Positions 37,196-46,929 of a DNA stretch of 64,000 nt are shown one piece after another. Below the pieces are notes generated by a model. That model ran no database searches. It was not told where the DNA came from and worked only from the letters and a program-made list of their open reading frames with translations. The position numbers and the translations under genes are program-made. The stretch's first letter is position 1; each line of letters begins with the position of its first letter. Source of the stretch: an uncultured Clostridia bacterium (GTDB lineage Bacteria; Bacillota; Clostridia; TANB77; CAG-508); the NCBI GenBank assembly GCA_934162615.1, contig CAKPJK010000003.1, positions 1-64,000 on the forward strand, written 5' to 3'.

Positions 37196-38593
37196 ATGGA
37201 AAAAAGTTTAGAAGAAAAACTATTTCACAAAAAAGAAAACGGCTGGAATGCAGTAGACACAAGAAAAAAAGAAGCAATATTCAATTTTTCAAAAGATTAC
37301 ATGAACTTTTTAAATAAAGCAAAAACAGAAAGAGAATTTATAGTAGAAGCCACAAAAATGGCAAAAGAAAACGGATACAAAGACATAGCAGAAATTGAAA
37401 AACTACAACCAGGAGACAAAATATACTTTATAAACAGAGGCAAAAGCATGTATCTAGCAATAATAGGAACAGAAAACATAGAAAACGGTGTTCACATTAT
37501 TGGTTCACATGTAGACTCACCAAGACTAGACTTAAAACCAAATCCACTATATGAAGACACAGAATTAGCATACTTCAAAACACATTACTATGGAGGAATC
37601 AAAAAATATCAATGGACAACAATTCCATTAAGCATCCATGGAGTAATAGTAAAACCAAATGGTGAAAAAATGACAGTAAATATAGGGGAAGACGACGATG
37701 ATCCAATATTTACAATAACAGATTTATTACCACATTTGGCACAAGAACAAATGGAAAAGAAACTAAAAAACGGAATAGATGGGGAAGATCTAAATCTTCT
37801 AATTGGAAGTATTCCATATCAAGACACAGATGCAAAAGAAAAAGTAAAACTAAATATTTTAAACATCTTAAACCAAAAATATGGAATAGTAGAAGCAGAT
37901 TTACAAAGTTCAGAATTAGAAATAATACCAGCATTTAAAGCAAGAAGCTTAGGATTTGATGCAGGACTAGTAGCAGCATATGGACAAGACGACAAAGTAT
38001 GTGCATACACATCACTTGCAGCAATGATGACATTAGAAAATGTAAAAAACACAGCAGTATGCATTTTATCAGATAAAGAAGAAATAGGAAGTATGGGAAA
38101 TACTGGTATGGAATCACATATGTTTGACTTCTTTATATCAGAAATGTTAAACAAATTAGGAGTAAACAGACCAAATCTATTAGACAAAGTATTCTGTTTC
38201 TCAAAAATGTTATCATCAGATGTTGACGCAGGTTTTGACCCAATTTATGCATCAGTATCAGACAAAACAAATGCAGGATTTGTAGGAAAAGGAATAAGCT
38301 TAAACAAATACACAGGAGCAAGGGGAAAGTCAGGAGCATCTGATGCAAATGCTGAATATGTAGCATGGGTTAGAAATGTACTAGAAAAAAATGATATAAA
38401 ATATCAAGTAGCAGAACTTGGAAAAGTTGATATTGGCGGTGGTGGAACTATCGCATATATATTAGCAAACAAAGGAACAGACGTTATAGACTGCGGAGTA
38501 CCAGTGCTTTCGATGCATGCGCCATACGAAGTAACGAGTAAATTTGATATATATTCTGCTTTCGAAACATACAAAGCATTCTGGAAAGAATAA
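37196..38593 (+). CDS. M18-family aminopeptidase
   Basis: 465 residues, usual length for the family. Zinc ligands are in IIGSHVDSPRLDLKP (first His and a neighbouring Asp) and LSDKEEIGSMGNTG (Glu pair), with a late metal site in VPVLSMHAPYE. M18 enzymes are cytosolic dodecameric metallopeptidases that remove N-terminal (often acidic or neutral) residues from peptides. GAAAGGAACGTG lies before the ATG. The gene is followed by two dispersed-repeat hairpins. Confidence 0.92.
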   Translation: MEKSLEEKLFHKKENGWNAVDTRKKEAIFNFSKDYMNFLNKAKTEREFIVEATKMAKENGYKDIAEIEKLQPGDKIYFINRGKSMYLAIIGTENIENGVHIIGSHVDSPRLDLKPNPLYEDTELAYFKTHYYGGIKKYQWTTIPLSIHGVIVKPNGEKMTVNIGEDDDDPIFTITDLLPHLAQEQMEKKLKNGIDGEDLNLLIGSIPYQDTDAKEKVKLNILNILNQKYGIVEADLQSSELEIIPAFKARSLGFDAGLVAAYGQDDKVCAYTSLAAMMTLENVKNTAVCILSDKEEIGSMGNTGMESHMFDFFISEMLNKLGVNRPNLLDKVFCFSKMLSSDVDAGFDPIYASVSDKTNAGFVGKGISLNKYTGARGKSGASDANAEYVAWVRNVLEKNDIKYQVAELGKVDIGGGGTIAYILANKGTDVIDCGVPVLSMHAPYEVTSKFDIYSAFETYKAFWKE

Positions 38594-38597
38594 AAAA

Positions 38598-38627
38598 TAG
38601 GGATTGAGGGACGGGCCTTCAATCCCG
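38598..38627 (+). terminator. Hairpin of dispersed GGGATTGA repeat type, copy A
   Basis: GGGATTGAgGG and CCTTCAATCCC arms around GACGGG. It directly follows the M18 gene. Confidence 0.65.
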
Positions 38628-38705
38628 TCATTTATATCCTTTTATGTTTTTTTGGAGACGTCCATTTTTGGGACATCGTTAATAATTATATGTAATATAA
38701 AAAAT

Positions 38706-38735
38706 TAGGGATTGAAGACCCGTCCCCAAATCCCT
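38706..38735 (-). terminator. Hairpin of dispersed GGGATTGA repeat type, copy B
   Basis: AGGGATTGAAGACCCGTCCCC then AAATCCCT, imperfect arms, lying after the stop of the minus-strand XRE gene. Confidence 0.6.
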
Positions 38736-38741
38736 AAAAAT

Positions 38742-39080
38742 TTATATATTATCTAATAAATCAATTATAGAAACAACAAATTCTAACTTGTCTTCAGGCA
38801 ATTTACTAGCCTTTTTAGCCAACTCCATTTGAGTCTCCAAATCTTTATTAACAATCAATTTTTCAAAAATAACATTAGGAGAAATTCCTAAAATATTCAT
38901 ATAATTAACAAGAGTTTCGACTTTAACTCCGCCAGTTCCATTCTCAATTCTAGAAATATATTTTACAGAAATTTCTAATTTTTCAGCAATTTTTTCTTGT
39001 GTAAGTTTATTTTTGACTCGGTACTCTTTAAAAACCTCACCAAGTACTTTATCAATGTCTAATTTTTTCAAAGATTTCAT
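38742..39080 (-). CDS. XRE-family helix-turn-helix regulator
   Basis: 112 residues from the ATG at 39080, which has GGAGGT 6 bp upstream; the frame extends further but without a ribosome site. A Cro/C1-type HTH is at about 22-75 (NKLTQEKIAEKLEISVKYISRIENG), followed by a helical tail. It is likely a DNA-binding repressor. No target is obvious; it stands alone between M18 and tRNA-Arg(TCT). Confidence 0.88.
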   Translation of the reverse strand: MKSLKKLDIDKVLGEVFKEYRVKNKLTQEKIAEKLEISVKYISRIENGTGGVKVETLVNYMNILGISPNVIFEKLIVNKDLETQMELAKKASKLPEDKLEFVVSIIDLLDNI

Positions 39081-39280
39081 TTTATACCTCCATGTTACTA
39101 TAAATCCATTATAATAAAAGTATATCAAGGCATTTTAAGAAATTAAACCAATTGGTAATATGAAATCATATTTCATGTAAACACTGGAAAATACTGAATT
39201 ATAAAGAATAAAAAGTAAAAACAAACTAATAATATAGCACTATTAGTTATACCCAAAGCCTAGAAGATATATTCACATAA

Positions 39281-39313
39281 AAAAATAACATCTATGAAAA
39301 TCATAGATGTTAT
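39281..39313 (-). terminator. Terminator of tRNA-Arg(TCT)
   Basis: AACATCTATGA and TCATAGATGTT arms with a T tract on the minus strand. Confidence 0.8.
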
Positions 39314-39314
39314 C

Positions 39315-39391
39315 TGGTGGGCCAAGAGGGATTCGAACCCCCGACCCCACGCTTAGAAGGCGTGTGCTCTATCCAACTGAGCTATTGACCC
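39315..39391 (-). tRNA. tRNA-Arg (anticodon TCT), CCA encoded
   Basis: On the minus strand GGGTCAA pairs with TTGGCCC (one G-T pair), the anticodon loop CTTCTAA gives TCT (reads AGA), the T loop is TTCGAAT, and CCA is encoded. AGA is by far the main Arg codon of this window. Confidence 0.94.
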
Positions 39392-39541
39392 ATAACGTTT
39401 GAACAATAAATATAATAACACAAAAAAATAATAATGTCAATGAAAAATGTCAAAAAAATACAAAAAAATTCTAAAGATATGAATTATAACTTAAAAAACC
39501 TGAACACTATATATCCGTAATGTGAAATCTTTGTGAAAAAC

Positions 39542-39570
39542 TTTACAACAAAAAAACAAAATGATATTAT
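39542..39570 (+). promoter_or_regulatory. Promoter of the Gld-type ABC operon
   Basis: TTTACA (39542-39547), a 17-bp spacer and TATTAT (39565-39570). Confidence 0.55.
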
Positions 39571-39630
39571 AGTAGCAACAAAGCAAGACAAAAGTCTTAC
39601 GGAAAATAAAAATGTAAGGAGGAATTTCTC

Positions 39631-40572
39631 GTGATTGAAGTAAAAGACATCACAAAAAAATACGGAAACTTTACTGCCGTAGATAATATCAACTTCAAAA
39701 TAGAAGAAGGTGAAATAATAGGACTACTTGGCCCAAACGGAGCAGGAAAAAGTACAACAATGAACATGATAACAGGGTATATCGAACCAACAGAAGGAGA
39801 AATAATAGTAAATGGATATGATATATCAAAAAAACCAAAAAAAGCAAAAGCACAAATAGGATACATGCCAGAAGGAGTCCCACTATATTCAGACCTAACA
39901 GTAAAAGAATTTGTAACATACATGGCTGAACTAAAAAAAGTAGACAGAAAAACAAGAAAAGAAAAAGTCGAAAAAATAATAGAACAAACAGGTCTAAAAG
40001 ATGTAGAAAAGAAATTAACACGTAACCTATCAAGAGGATACAAACAAAGAGTAAGTATGGCAGGAGCACTAGTAGGAGAACCAAAAATCCTTATATTAGA
40101 TGAACCAACAGTAGGACTAGACCCAAAACAAATAACAGAAATAAGAGCATTAATAAAAGAACTAGGAAAAACACATACAGTAATACTAAGTTCACACATA
40201 TTATCAGAAGTAAGTCAAATCTGTAACAAAGTAATAATTATAAATAAAGGAAAAATAGTTGCCATTGACACGCCAGAAAACCTAGAAAAGAAAGTAGAAA
40301 GCAACAACACAACATATGTAACAGTTGAAGACACAGAAAACAAAATGGAAACAATAAAAGAAAAAATACCAGAAATCAAAGACATCAAATTAATAAAAGA
40401 AAACGAAGACGGTACAAAACAATATGTACTAGAATCAGAAAAAGATGTAGATTTAAGAAAAATAGTGTTTAACGAATTTGCAAAAGAAAACATAACAATA
40501 TTCGAAATGAAAAAAGCGGACACAACACTAGAAGATGCATTTATGAAATTAATAGAAGGAGGAGAAAAATAA
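39631..40572 (+). CDS. ABC transporter ATP-binding protein (GldA-like)
   Basis: 313 residues with a GTG start after AAGGAGG. Walker A is GPNGAGKST, the signature is LSRGYKQRVSMA and Walker B is ILILDEPTVGLD, followed by the switch histidine in LSSHIL. A C-terminal accessory region (about 220-313) follows. It is the motor subunit for the two membrane proteins encoded next; the stop overlaps the next ATG (TAATG). Such GldA-GldF-GldG sets are found well beyond gliding bacteria, and the exported substrate is unknown. Confidence 0.92.
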   Translation: MIEVKDITKKYGNFTAVDNINFKIEEGEIIGLLGPNGAGKSTTMNMITGYIEPTEGEIIVNGYDISKKPKKAKAQIGYMPEGVPLYSDLTVKEFVTYMAELKKVDRKTRKEKVEKIIEQTGLKDVEKKLTRNLSRGYKQRVSMAGALVGEPKILILDEPTVGLDPKQITEIRALIKELGKTHTVILSSHILSEVSQICNKVIIINKGKIVAIDTPENLEKKVESNNTTYVTVEDTENKMETIKEKIPEIKDIKLIKENEDGTKQYVLESEKDVDLRKIVFNEFAKENITIFEMKKADTTLEDAFMKLIEGGEK

Positions 40573-41258
40573 TGTGGGCAGTTATCAAAAAAGAATTTAA
40601 ATCATATTTTTACACACCAATTGGTTACATATTTATTGGAGTATTTTTAATAGCATTCAGTATATCATTCTTCTTTAGTGTAGTAAGCTCTGGAAATGTA
40701 AACTTTGAATACATTTATTATACATTACCAACAATACTAGTTTTAGCATTTATAATACCATTACTAACAATGAGGTCATTTGCAGAAGAGAGAAAAACAG
40801 GAACAGAACAACTACTATTAACATCACCTGTAAGCATAACAAAAATAGTATTAGGCAAATTTATAGCAGCACTATTAATAGTAATAATAACAGAATTGTG
40901 CACATTTATGTACTTTGGAATTTTATGCCACTATGGAGTACCAAAACTTACAACAACATTTGCAACAATGCTAGGATTTTTATTATTTGTAATGTCATAT
41001 ATCTCATTTGGAATGTTAACATCAAGTTTAACAGAAAACCAAATAATAGCTGGAATAATCTCAATAGGATTTTTCATAATAACATGGGTTCTACCAGAAT
41101 TCAATTCAAGTTTAGAAGGTTTTTCTTTCATAAATATGTTTTACAAATATACACAAGGACAAATTGACATAGCAAATACAGTTACATTTTTAACATTTAC
41201 AATTACATGCTTATTATTAACAATAACAGCAATGCAAAGAAGAAAAAGTGTAAAATAG
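40572..41258 (+). CDS. ABC-2 type permease (GldF-like)
   Basis: 228 residues with six membrane segments. The N-terminus MWAVIKKEFKSYFYTPIGYI is the classic ABC-2 (GldF) opening, and ITKIVLGKFIAALLIV lies before the third helix. It pairs with the ATPase whose stop codon overlaps its start, so the two are translationally coupled. It would form the membrane pore of the exporter. Confidence 0.9.
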   Translation: MWAVIKKEFKSYFYTPIGYIFIGVFLIAFSISFFFSVVSSGNVNFEYIYYTLPTILVLAFIIPLLTMRSFAEERKTGTEQLLLTSPVSITKIVLGKFIAALLIVIITELCTFMYFGILCHYGVPKLTTTFATMLGFLLFVMSYISFGMLTSSLTENQIIAGIISIGFFIITWVLPEFNSSLEGFSFINMFYKYTQGQIDIANTVTFLTFTITCLLLTITAMQRRKSVK

Positions 41259-41308
41259 TAATTTGAAAAAATCAAATTAATAACATAAATGAAAGGAATG
41301 GTAAAAAA

Positions 41309-42928
41309 GTGAAAGAAGATAAAAAGACAGAAAAAATAAACAAAGAAGAGAAAAAAACAACAGGAAAATTAAGCAAAGAAGAAAAAAAGGCAAAAAAAGC
41401 AGCAGAAAAATTAGACAAAAAAGCAAAAAAGAACAAAGCCGATAACAAAAAAGAAAAGAAACCAAATAAATTTATAGAAACAATTAAAAAAAGATGGCTA
41501 ATAAATGGAACAAAAACATTCTTATTAGTAGTAATAATACTAGCGGTATTTGTTGGAATAAGCGTATTAATGAAAAAAATAAATCCAACACCAATTGACC
41601 TAACAGAAGACAAATTATTTACACTAACAAGTGAAAGTAAAGAAAAAGTAAAAGACATAGATAAAGATATAAACATTTATTTTGTTGGATATTCAGACGA
41701 TGATTCAACACTTGACCTAGCAAAACAATATACAAAAGTAAATGACAAAATAAAAGTAGAAGCAGTAACACAAGACAGTAGACCAGACTTAGTACAAAAA
41801 TATGGAATCGAAACATCAAGCAATGGAATAATAGTAGAATGTGGAGACAACTACAAAGTACTCGCTTCAAGTGATTTATACACATATGACACATCAACAG
41901 GAGAATCAGTAAACGTAGCAGAAGAAAAACTAACAGCTGCAATAAGAACAGTATCAGTAGAAGAATTACCAAAAGTATATTTCCTAAGTGGATATAGTTC
42001 ATTTACACTAACAAGTGGAATGCAATACTTAAATATGTATTTACAAAATGAAGTAAATCAAGTAGAAACATTAGACATACTATCAACAGGAAAAGTACCA
42101 GATGACTGCAACACTCTAGTAATAGCATCACCAGAAAAAGATTTTGATGATGTAGCAACAAATGCAATTACAGAATATATAAACAAAGGTGGAAACATCT
42201 TATGGTTAAATGCTGCAATAGCAAAACAATTAGACTTACCAAATGTTAATAAAGTATTGGCTTTATATGGTGTAAAACCATTCGAAATAGGAATAATTAG
42301 AGAAACAGACTCAAGCAAAATGGTATCAAATTCACCAGACCTAATTATGCCAGAAATACAATATGCAGATGCAACAAACAAACTATATAATTCAGAAGGA
42401 GTTATATTTATAAATGCAACAAAAATAAATGTAGCAAGTGATGAAGAACTAGAAAGTCTAAAAACAACAAAAACTGCATTAGTAAAAACAAGTGAAAATG
42501 CTTATTTTAGAACAAACTTTGAAAATCAATCAAATTCTGCACAAGACGGAGAAGAAAAAGGAGCATTTTTAGTAGGAGCCCAATTTGACAAAACAGTTAC
42601 TGCAGCAAATGAAGAAACAGACACAAAAGAAGTAAAATCAAAATTAATTATATATGGAGAAAATTACTTCGTATCAGACTATCAACTAACACAATCAACA
42701 CAAACTCCAATGGTAGCATATAGACAAAATAAAGATTTAGTTCTAAACTCAATTGCATATTTATCAAATAGAGAAGAAGACATCACTGTAAGAAAGAGCA
42801 CTGGAGCAGTAACATATACTGCAACAGAACAAGAAAACAGAATTATCTTAGGAATAATCACATTTGTTCCACTATTTATAATTGCTATAGGAATTATAGT
42901 TTGGAGAGTTAGAAGAAGAAAAAAATAA
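41309..42928 (+). CDS. GldG-like ABC-associated extracellular protein
   Basis: 539 residues with a GTG start after GAAAGGAATGG. A Lys/Glu-rich cytoplasmic tail (1-65), a membrane helix (about 70-92), then a large outside domain of the GldG/ABC-associated type (NPTPIDLTEDKLFTLTSESK, VYFLSGYSSFTLTSG, GNILWLNAA), and a second membrane helix near the C-terminus (about 512-532) ending VRRRKK. It completes the three-gene exporter set. Its substrate cannot be read from sequence. Confidence 0.88.
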   Translation: MKEDKKTEKINKEEKKTTGKLSKEEKKAKKAAEKLDKKAKKNKADNKKEKKPNKFIETIKKRWLINGTKTFLLVVIILAVFVGISVLMKKINPTPIDLTEDKLFTLTSESKEKVKDIDKDINIYFVGYSDDDSTLDLAKQYTKVNDKIKVEAVTQDSRPDLVQKYGIETSSNGIIVECGDNYKVLASSDLYTYDTSTGESVNVAEEKLTAAIRTVSVEELPKVYFLSGYSSFTLTSGMQYLNMYLQNEVNQVETLDILSTGKVPDDCNTLVIASPEKDFDDVATNAITEYINKGGNILWLNAAIAKQLDLPNVNKVLALYGVKPFEIGIIRETDSSKMVSNSPDLIMPEIQYADATNKLYNSEGVIFINATKINVASDEELESLKTTKTALVKTSENAYFRTNFENQSNSAQDGEEKGAFLVGAQFDKTVTAANEETDTKEVKSKLIIYGENYFVSDYQLTQSTQTPMVAYRQNKDLVLNSIAYLSNREEDITVRKSTGAVTYTATEQENRIILGIITFVPLFIIAIGIIVWRVRRRKK

Positions 42929-42935
42929 TCATAAA

Positions 42936-42977
42936 AATAAAGCAAGTCCCATAAAATAATATGGGGCTTATTTTTTT
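42936..42977 (+). terminator. Terminator of the ABC operon
   Basis: AAGTCCCAT and ATGGGGCTT arms followed by ATTTTTTTTA. Confidence 0.75.
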
Positions 42978-43024
42978 TATGAAAAATAAGTAACGCAAAA
43001 ATCATGAAAGGAAACAAACTTTTT

Positions 43025-44054
43025 ATGAGTATTTTAAAAGTTGTATTTGTCATAATAGGAACATTGATAGGAGCAGGCTTTGCATCAGGCCAAGAAGTTT
43101 ATATATTTTTTTATTCATATGGAATCAAAGGAATATTAGGAATTATAATATCAAGTGGAATTATAGGATTTACAATATATAAAACATTGAAAATAACAAA
43201 AGAAAATAACATAGAAAACTACAAGGAATTTTTAGACCACTTTATAAAAAAAGAAAAGTTAAAAGAACTAATAAACTCCATTATAAACATATTCATTTTA
43301 GTATCATTTTATGTAATGATAGCAGGATTTGGAGCATATTTAGAACAAGAAATAAATTTAAACAGTTTTATTGGAAGTAGCATTTTGGCCTTTTTATGTG
43401 TAATTCTATTTAAAACAAACATAAAAGGAATTGTAAAAATAAATGAAATACTAATTCCAATTTTAATAGCCGTAGTATTAGTAATACGGGATTGTAAATA
43501 TTCAAAATATAGATTTCAACACTTTGAACAACCATATAGTTTCACAAAAAAATGAAAGTTTACTTCAAAATTGGTTTATAACAAGCATCTTATATGCAAG
43601 TTACAACTGCGTATTACTAATACCGGTTTTGATTTCCATAAAAGAACTCATTTTAAAAAATAAAAACATAAAATACATTTCGATTCTTGTTAGCATAATT
43701 ATGATTATTTTATTAAGTGTTGTTTTTCTGTTTTTGATTAATGTAGACGTAGATATTAAACAGTTGCAAATGCCTGCAGTATATGCTATAAACAACATTT
43801 GGCCGGAAATTAAGAAAATATATGGAATTATTATTTTAATTTCTATTTTTACGACTGCAATTTCTTTGGGAATGGGATTTTTAAAAAATGTTGTAAATAA
43901 TAAAAGTGGTTTTAATACTATATCGATTTTGATGTGTATTAGTTCTGTTATTTTTTCTGGTTTTGGTTTTTCTAATTTGGTAAATTTACTTTATCCAATT
44001 TTGGGTGTTTTTGGACTGGTACAGATTATACAGATTTGTGCATTCAAAAAATAA
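43025..44054 (+). pseudogene. YkvI-family transporter-like membrane protein, split by a +1 shift at CGG
   Basis: The first frame starts MSILKVVFVIIGTLIGAGFASGQE, the standard opening of the YkvI family (APC/LeuT-like fold), and runs to 43555. At 43487 the codon CGG follows ATA; skipping the C restores VLVIGIVNIQNIDFN, then NHIVSQKNESLLQNWFITSI and four or five more helices to 44054. Restored length is about 343 residues with ten or so helices, normal for the family. The substrate is unknown. The break has the same form (ATA, C, GGG) as in the HtrA gene. Confidence 0.82.
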
Positions 44055-44140
44055 TAGTATTAAAATAAAATTTGGGCACTAAAAAATAATAATATAAAAA
44101 TAAAACAAGATGTAATATTTAAATAATATTATACCTTGTT

Positions 44141-44383
44141 TTAATCGTCTTCTAAATTATTAATATCAAATAAAGTAGAATTAAAAAAATCATCAAAACT
44201 AATATCTAACCCTCTACAAATTCTCATTATTGTCAAAATATTTAAATTAGTATTGGGTCTACTATTTATATTTGCTAATGTTGATTGTGTAATTCCACAG
44301 ATTGTGCACATTTTGTTTATTGTTATATTTCTTTCATCACATAATTGTTCAATTCTCTTCTTAACTGCTAAACTTAAAAACAT
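44141..44383 (-). CDS. Small XRE-type HTH regulator
   Basis: 80 residues, essentially one Cro/C1-type helix-turn-helix (VKKRIEQLCDERNITINKMC, then ITQSTLANINSRPNTNLNILT) with an acidic tail. It is divergent from the pilin-like gene. A 14-bp perfect palindrome in the shared upstream region overlaps the -35 box of that gene, so it is a good candidate to repress it. Confidence 0.85.
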   Translation of the reverse strand: MFLSLAVKKRIEQLCDERNITINKMCTICGITQSTLANINSRPNTNLNILTIMRICRGLDISFDDFFNSTLFDINNLEDD

Positions 44384-44425
44384 ATAATCACCTAAACACT
44401 AGTATAACAAATAAGTTATCATAAA

Positions 44426-44469
44426 GTTAACTCAATTGAGTTGACAATATGGTTCAAAAATGATAATAT
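44426..44469 (+). promoter_or_regulatory. Palindromic operator overlapping a promoter
   Basis: AACTCAATTGAGTT (44429-44442) is a perfect palindrome, extended to 20 bp with one mismatched pair. It overlaps TTGACA (44441-44446); a 17-bp spacer leads to TAATAT (44464-44469). Confidence 0.7.
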
Positions 44470-44498
44470 AGTTTTATGAAAAGAGAGGAGAAATACTA

Positions 44499-45602
44499 AT
44501 GAAGAAAGTTTATAAAAAAGAAAATGCCATAACACTTGTAGCACTTGTAATAACAATAGTTATTTTATTAATTTTATCAGGGATTTCGATATCTGCATTA
44601 ACAAATACAGGAATATTTCAAAAGTCAAAAGAGGCAAAAGAAAAAAGCGAAAATGCACAAAAACAAGAGAATGAAATACTAGATGAGTATGAAAAAGAAA
44701 TGGAACAGTATGGAGATAATACATTAATTTCTAACTTTAACAGCGGAAAAATAAAAGTAGGTGATTATATAAAATATGAGCCAGATAAAATCACAGATAC
44801 TGATGAAGATTATAAAACGCTAATCTCAAATTTTAATACATATTCAGGTTGTAATGAAAATACAATAGATACTTTAAAACAAGATGATATTAATTGGAGA
44901 GTTTTGGATGTTAAAAATGGTAGAATTAGATTAATAAGTGATGAAGTTACAAAGTCAATATTGTATTTTAGGGGGTATAATGGGTATAATAATGCTGTTA
45001 AATTATTAGATAATACATGTAGCATTTTATATAAAAATACTAAATGGACATATGAAGCAGAAAATATAAAAATAGAAGACATAATAAAATATATGAAAAC
45101 TAAACCGATAGAAAATGAAGAAGAATTTAATAAAAATAATGTAAATTATCCAAATATATTGTTAAAAGAAAAAAATCAAAACATAGATGGTCAAAATGAA
45201 TTAGAAAAAAATTTAAAAACGAGTGAACAAAATAATTTTATATTAGGAAATTCAATGACAAATAATGCTATTTTAAAATATACAGATTTTAATGTGACTC
45301 TAGACAAAAATAGTTTTACTCAGAATATTTATTATGAAATATTTGTAAATAAAAGTGATTCAAATATGAATTACTGGATATCCACGCGCTTTATTCGCGT
45401 AGATTCATTGGTTCGCTTTGGAGTTAAATTTATGAAAAATGACAGTACTATTGCAAGTAGTATATTATGTGATTCAGCAAAATACGAAGGTACAAATGAA
45501 AAACAATTTAGACCTGTAATAACATTAAATTCAGGTGTACAATTAGATATACAAAATTCAGGAGATGGAAGTTCGCCGGAGAAAGCATATGCAATAAAAT
45601 AG
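44499..45602 (+). CDS. Prepilin-like N-terminus protein with variable-looking C-terminal domain
   Basis: 367 residues. The N-terminus ENAITLVALVITIVILLILS followed by GISISAL is a type II/IV pilin-like helix, preceded by a short basic leader. A charged coiled stretch (45-70) follows, then a long domain of no named family. The C-terminal third has NYWISTRF...FGVKFM and RPVITLNSGVQL, like the YWLASR..FGVR..RPVVSL surface proteins common in gut clostridia. Bases 45381-45420 are about 48% G+C and use CGC three times, unlike the rest of the gene. Controlled by the operator just upstream. Likely displayed on the cell surface. Confidence 0.7.
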   Translation: MKKVYKKENAITLVALVITIVILLILSGISISALTNTGIFQKSKEAKEKSENAQKQENEILDEYEKEMEQYGDNTLISNFNSGKIKVGDYIKYEPDKITDTDEDYKTLISNFNTYSGCNENTIDTLKQDDINWRVLDVKNGRIRLISDEVTKSILYFRGYNGYNNAVKLLDNTCSILYKNTKWTYEAENIKIEDIIKYMKTKPIENEEEFNKNNVNYPNILLKEKNQNIDGQNELEKNLKTSEQNNFILGNSMTNNAILKYTDFNVTLDKNSFTQNIYYEIFVNKSDSNMNYWISTRFIRVDSLVRFGVKFMKNDSTIASSILCDSAKYEGTNEKQFRPVITLNSGVQLDIQNSGDGSSPEKAYAIK

Positions 45603-45655
45603 AAATATAAAAAATAAAAAAAGTTAAAATGTCACATTTTGTCGAAAATTTCTTC

Positions 45656-45683
45656 TTGACAATTGACATAAAATTATGATAAT
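45656..45683 (+). promoter_or_regulatory. Orphan promoter directly before a hairpin
   Basis: TTGACA (45656-45661), a 16-bp spacer and GATAAT (45678-45683). The expected start point falls at the base of the hairpin at 45689. Confidence 0.45.
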
Positions 45684-45688
45684 ATATG

Positions 45689-45727
45689 GTCATGCAATTA
45701 ATTAGACAGTTGCATGACTAATTTTTT
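45689..45727 (+). terminator. Terminator-like hairpin at a predicted transcription start
   Basis: GTCATGCAA (45689-45697) and TTGCATGAC (45710-45718), then six T. The remainder of 45730-46000 is AT-rich with no gene. Confidence 0.65.
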
Positions 45728-46000
45728 AAAAGATTTAATTCAACCAACTTAGGGTAGACGTAGAAATAGTTTAATCAAAATACTAAAATCAAAGGATTCC
45801 AATAAAAATTAAAAAAATTAAAAATAAAATAGTAAAGATTAAAATTCAAAAATAAATCTAAAATATCCAAATATAATTAAATAACCCCAAAAGTGTTGAT
45901 AACCCTAATACACTTGTATTTATGTACAAATTTAATATATTAATAGTCTAAAATTGTCTCTTTTAATTGTAAACAATGGATTAAATTATACTAAAAAGTA

Positions 46001-46029
46001 TTGATAAAGCAAAAATATTTTAGTATAAT
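46001..46029 (+). promoter_or_regulatory. Promoter of the Rpn-family gene
   Basis: TTGATA (46001-46006), a 17-bp spacer and TATAAT (46024-46029). Confidence 0.65.
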
Positions 46030-46046
46030 AAGAAAGGAAGAGAGAT

Positions 46047-46929
46047 ATGACACAAAAAACAACAAAAATACCAAGATTACCACTTACAGATGACTACATA
46101 TTTAAAAGAGTATTTGCATTTGAAGGAAACGAAAGTGTATTGAAAGATTTATTGGAGGCAATTTTAAGAAAAGACATTAAAACAGTAACAATAAAAAATC
46201 CAGAAATAATACCATATGAAAAAGATGACAAACGAGGTCTTTTAGACATAAAAGCAGAAACAGACGATGGAACTGTATTAGATATTGAAATGCAAATGGA
46301 AGACAAGAAAAATGCAGAAGAAAGAGGAACAGTATATGCGGGCAATATGATAACAGGGCAATTGCAAGTTGGAGACGATTACAAAAAATTAAAAAAGAGC
46401 ATAGTAATATTTATAACTAATTATAATTTTTTTAAACAAAATAGTTACCATAGTGTTGGAAAAATGAAATTTGATGAAACATTGGAAGAAGAATATGTAG
46501 ATATGGGATACGAAGAAGAAGACCAAATAGCATCTAAATACGTGGAATTTCATTATATAGAATTACCAAAATATAAAAAGAAAGAACCATCAAAGTTTAC
46601 AAAATTAGACCAATGGATGTGTGTGCTAACAAATCGAAAGGGGGAGATAATGTTGGCAGAAAAGGAGAATAAAGAAATAAAAAAAGCAATGAACACATTG
46701 GATTTTATAAGCGCAGACCCAAAAGAAAGGGAAAGACACAACTCAATAATAATGGCAGAATATAATAGACTTACAAGTGAACAAAACTTTTTTGAAGCCG
46801 GAAAGGAAGAACGGCGAAAAAAACAAAAGTATAGACATAGCAAAAAAACTATTAAAAATGGGAATGACAACTGAAGAAATAATAAAAGTAACAGGACTGT
46901 CCAAAGCAGAAATTGAAAAACTAAAATAG
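46047..46929 (+). pseudogene. Rpn-family PD-(D/E)XK nuclease, split by a +1 shift at CGG
   Basis: The first frame (46047-46874) opens LPLTDDYIFKRVFAFEGNES and has the nuclease core GLLDIKAETDDGTVLDIEMQ, as in Rpn/PDDEXK-transposase-like proteins. At 46812 GAA is followed by CGG; skipping the C gives GEKNKSIDIAKKLLKMGMTT then EEIIKVTGLSKAEIEKLK and a stop at 46929, the usual C-terminus of the family. Without the shift the end is an abnormal basic tail. Restored length is about 293 residues. Rpn proteins are DNases linked to recombination and phage response. Confidence 0.85.

Noticed and set aside
39631..42928. Gliding motility locus
   Set aside because: The three genes resemble GldA/F/G, but other gld genes are absent and such exporter sets are common in non-gliding bacteria.
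44499..45602. True type IV pilin of an assembly system
   Set aside because: Only the N-terminal helix is pilin-like; no prepilin peptidase, ATPase or platform gene is nearby.
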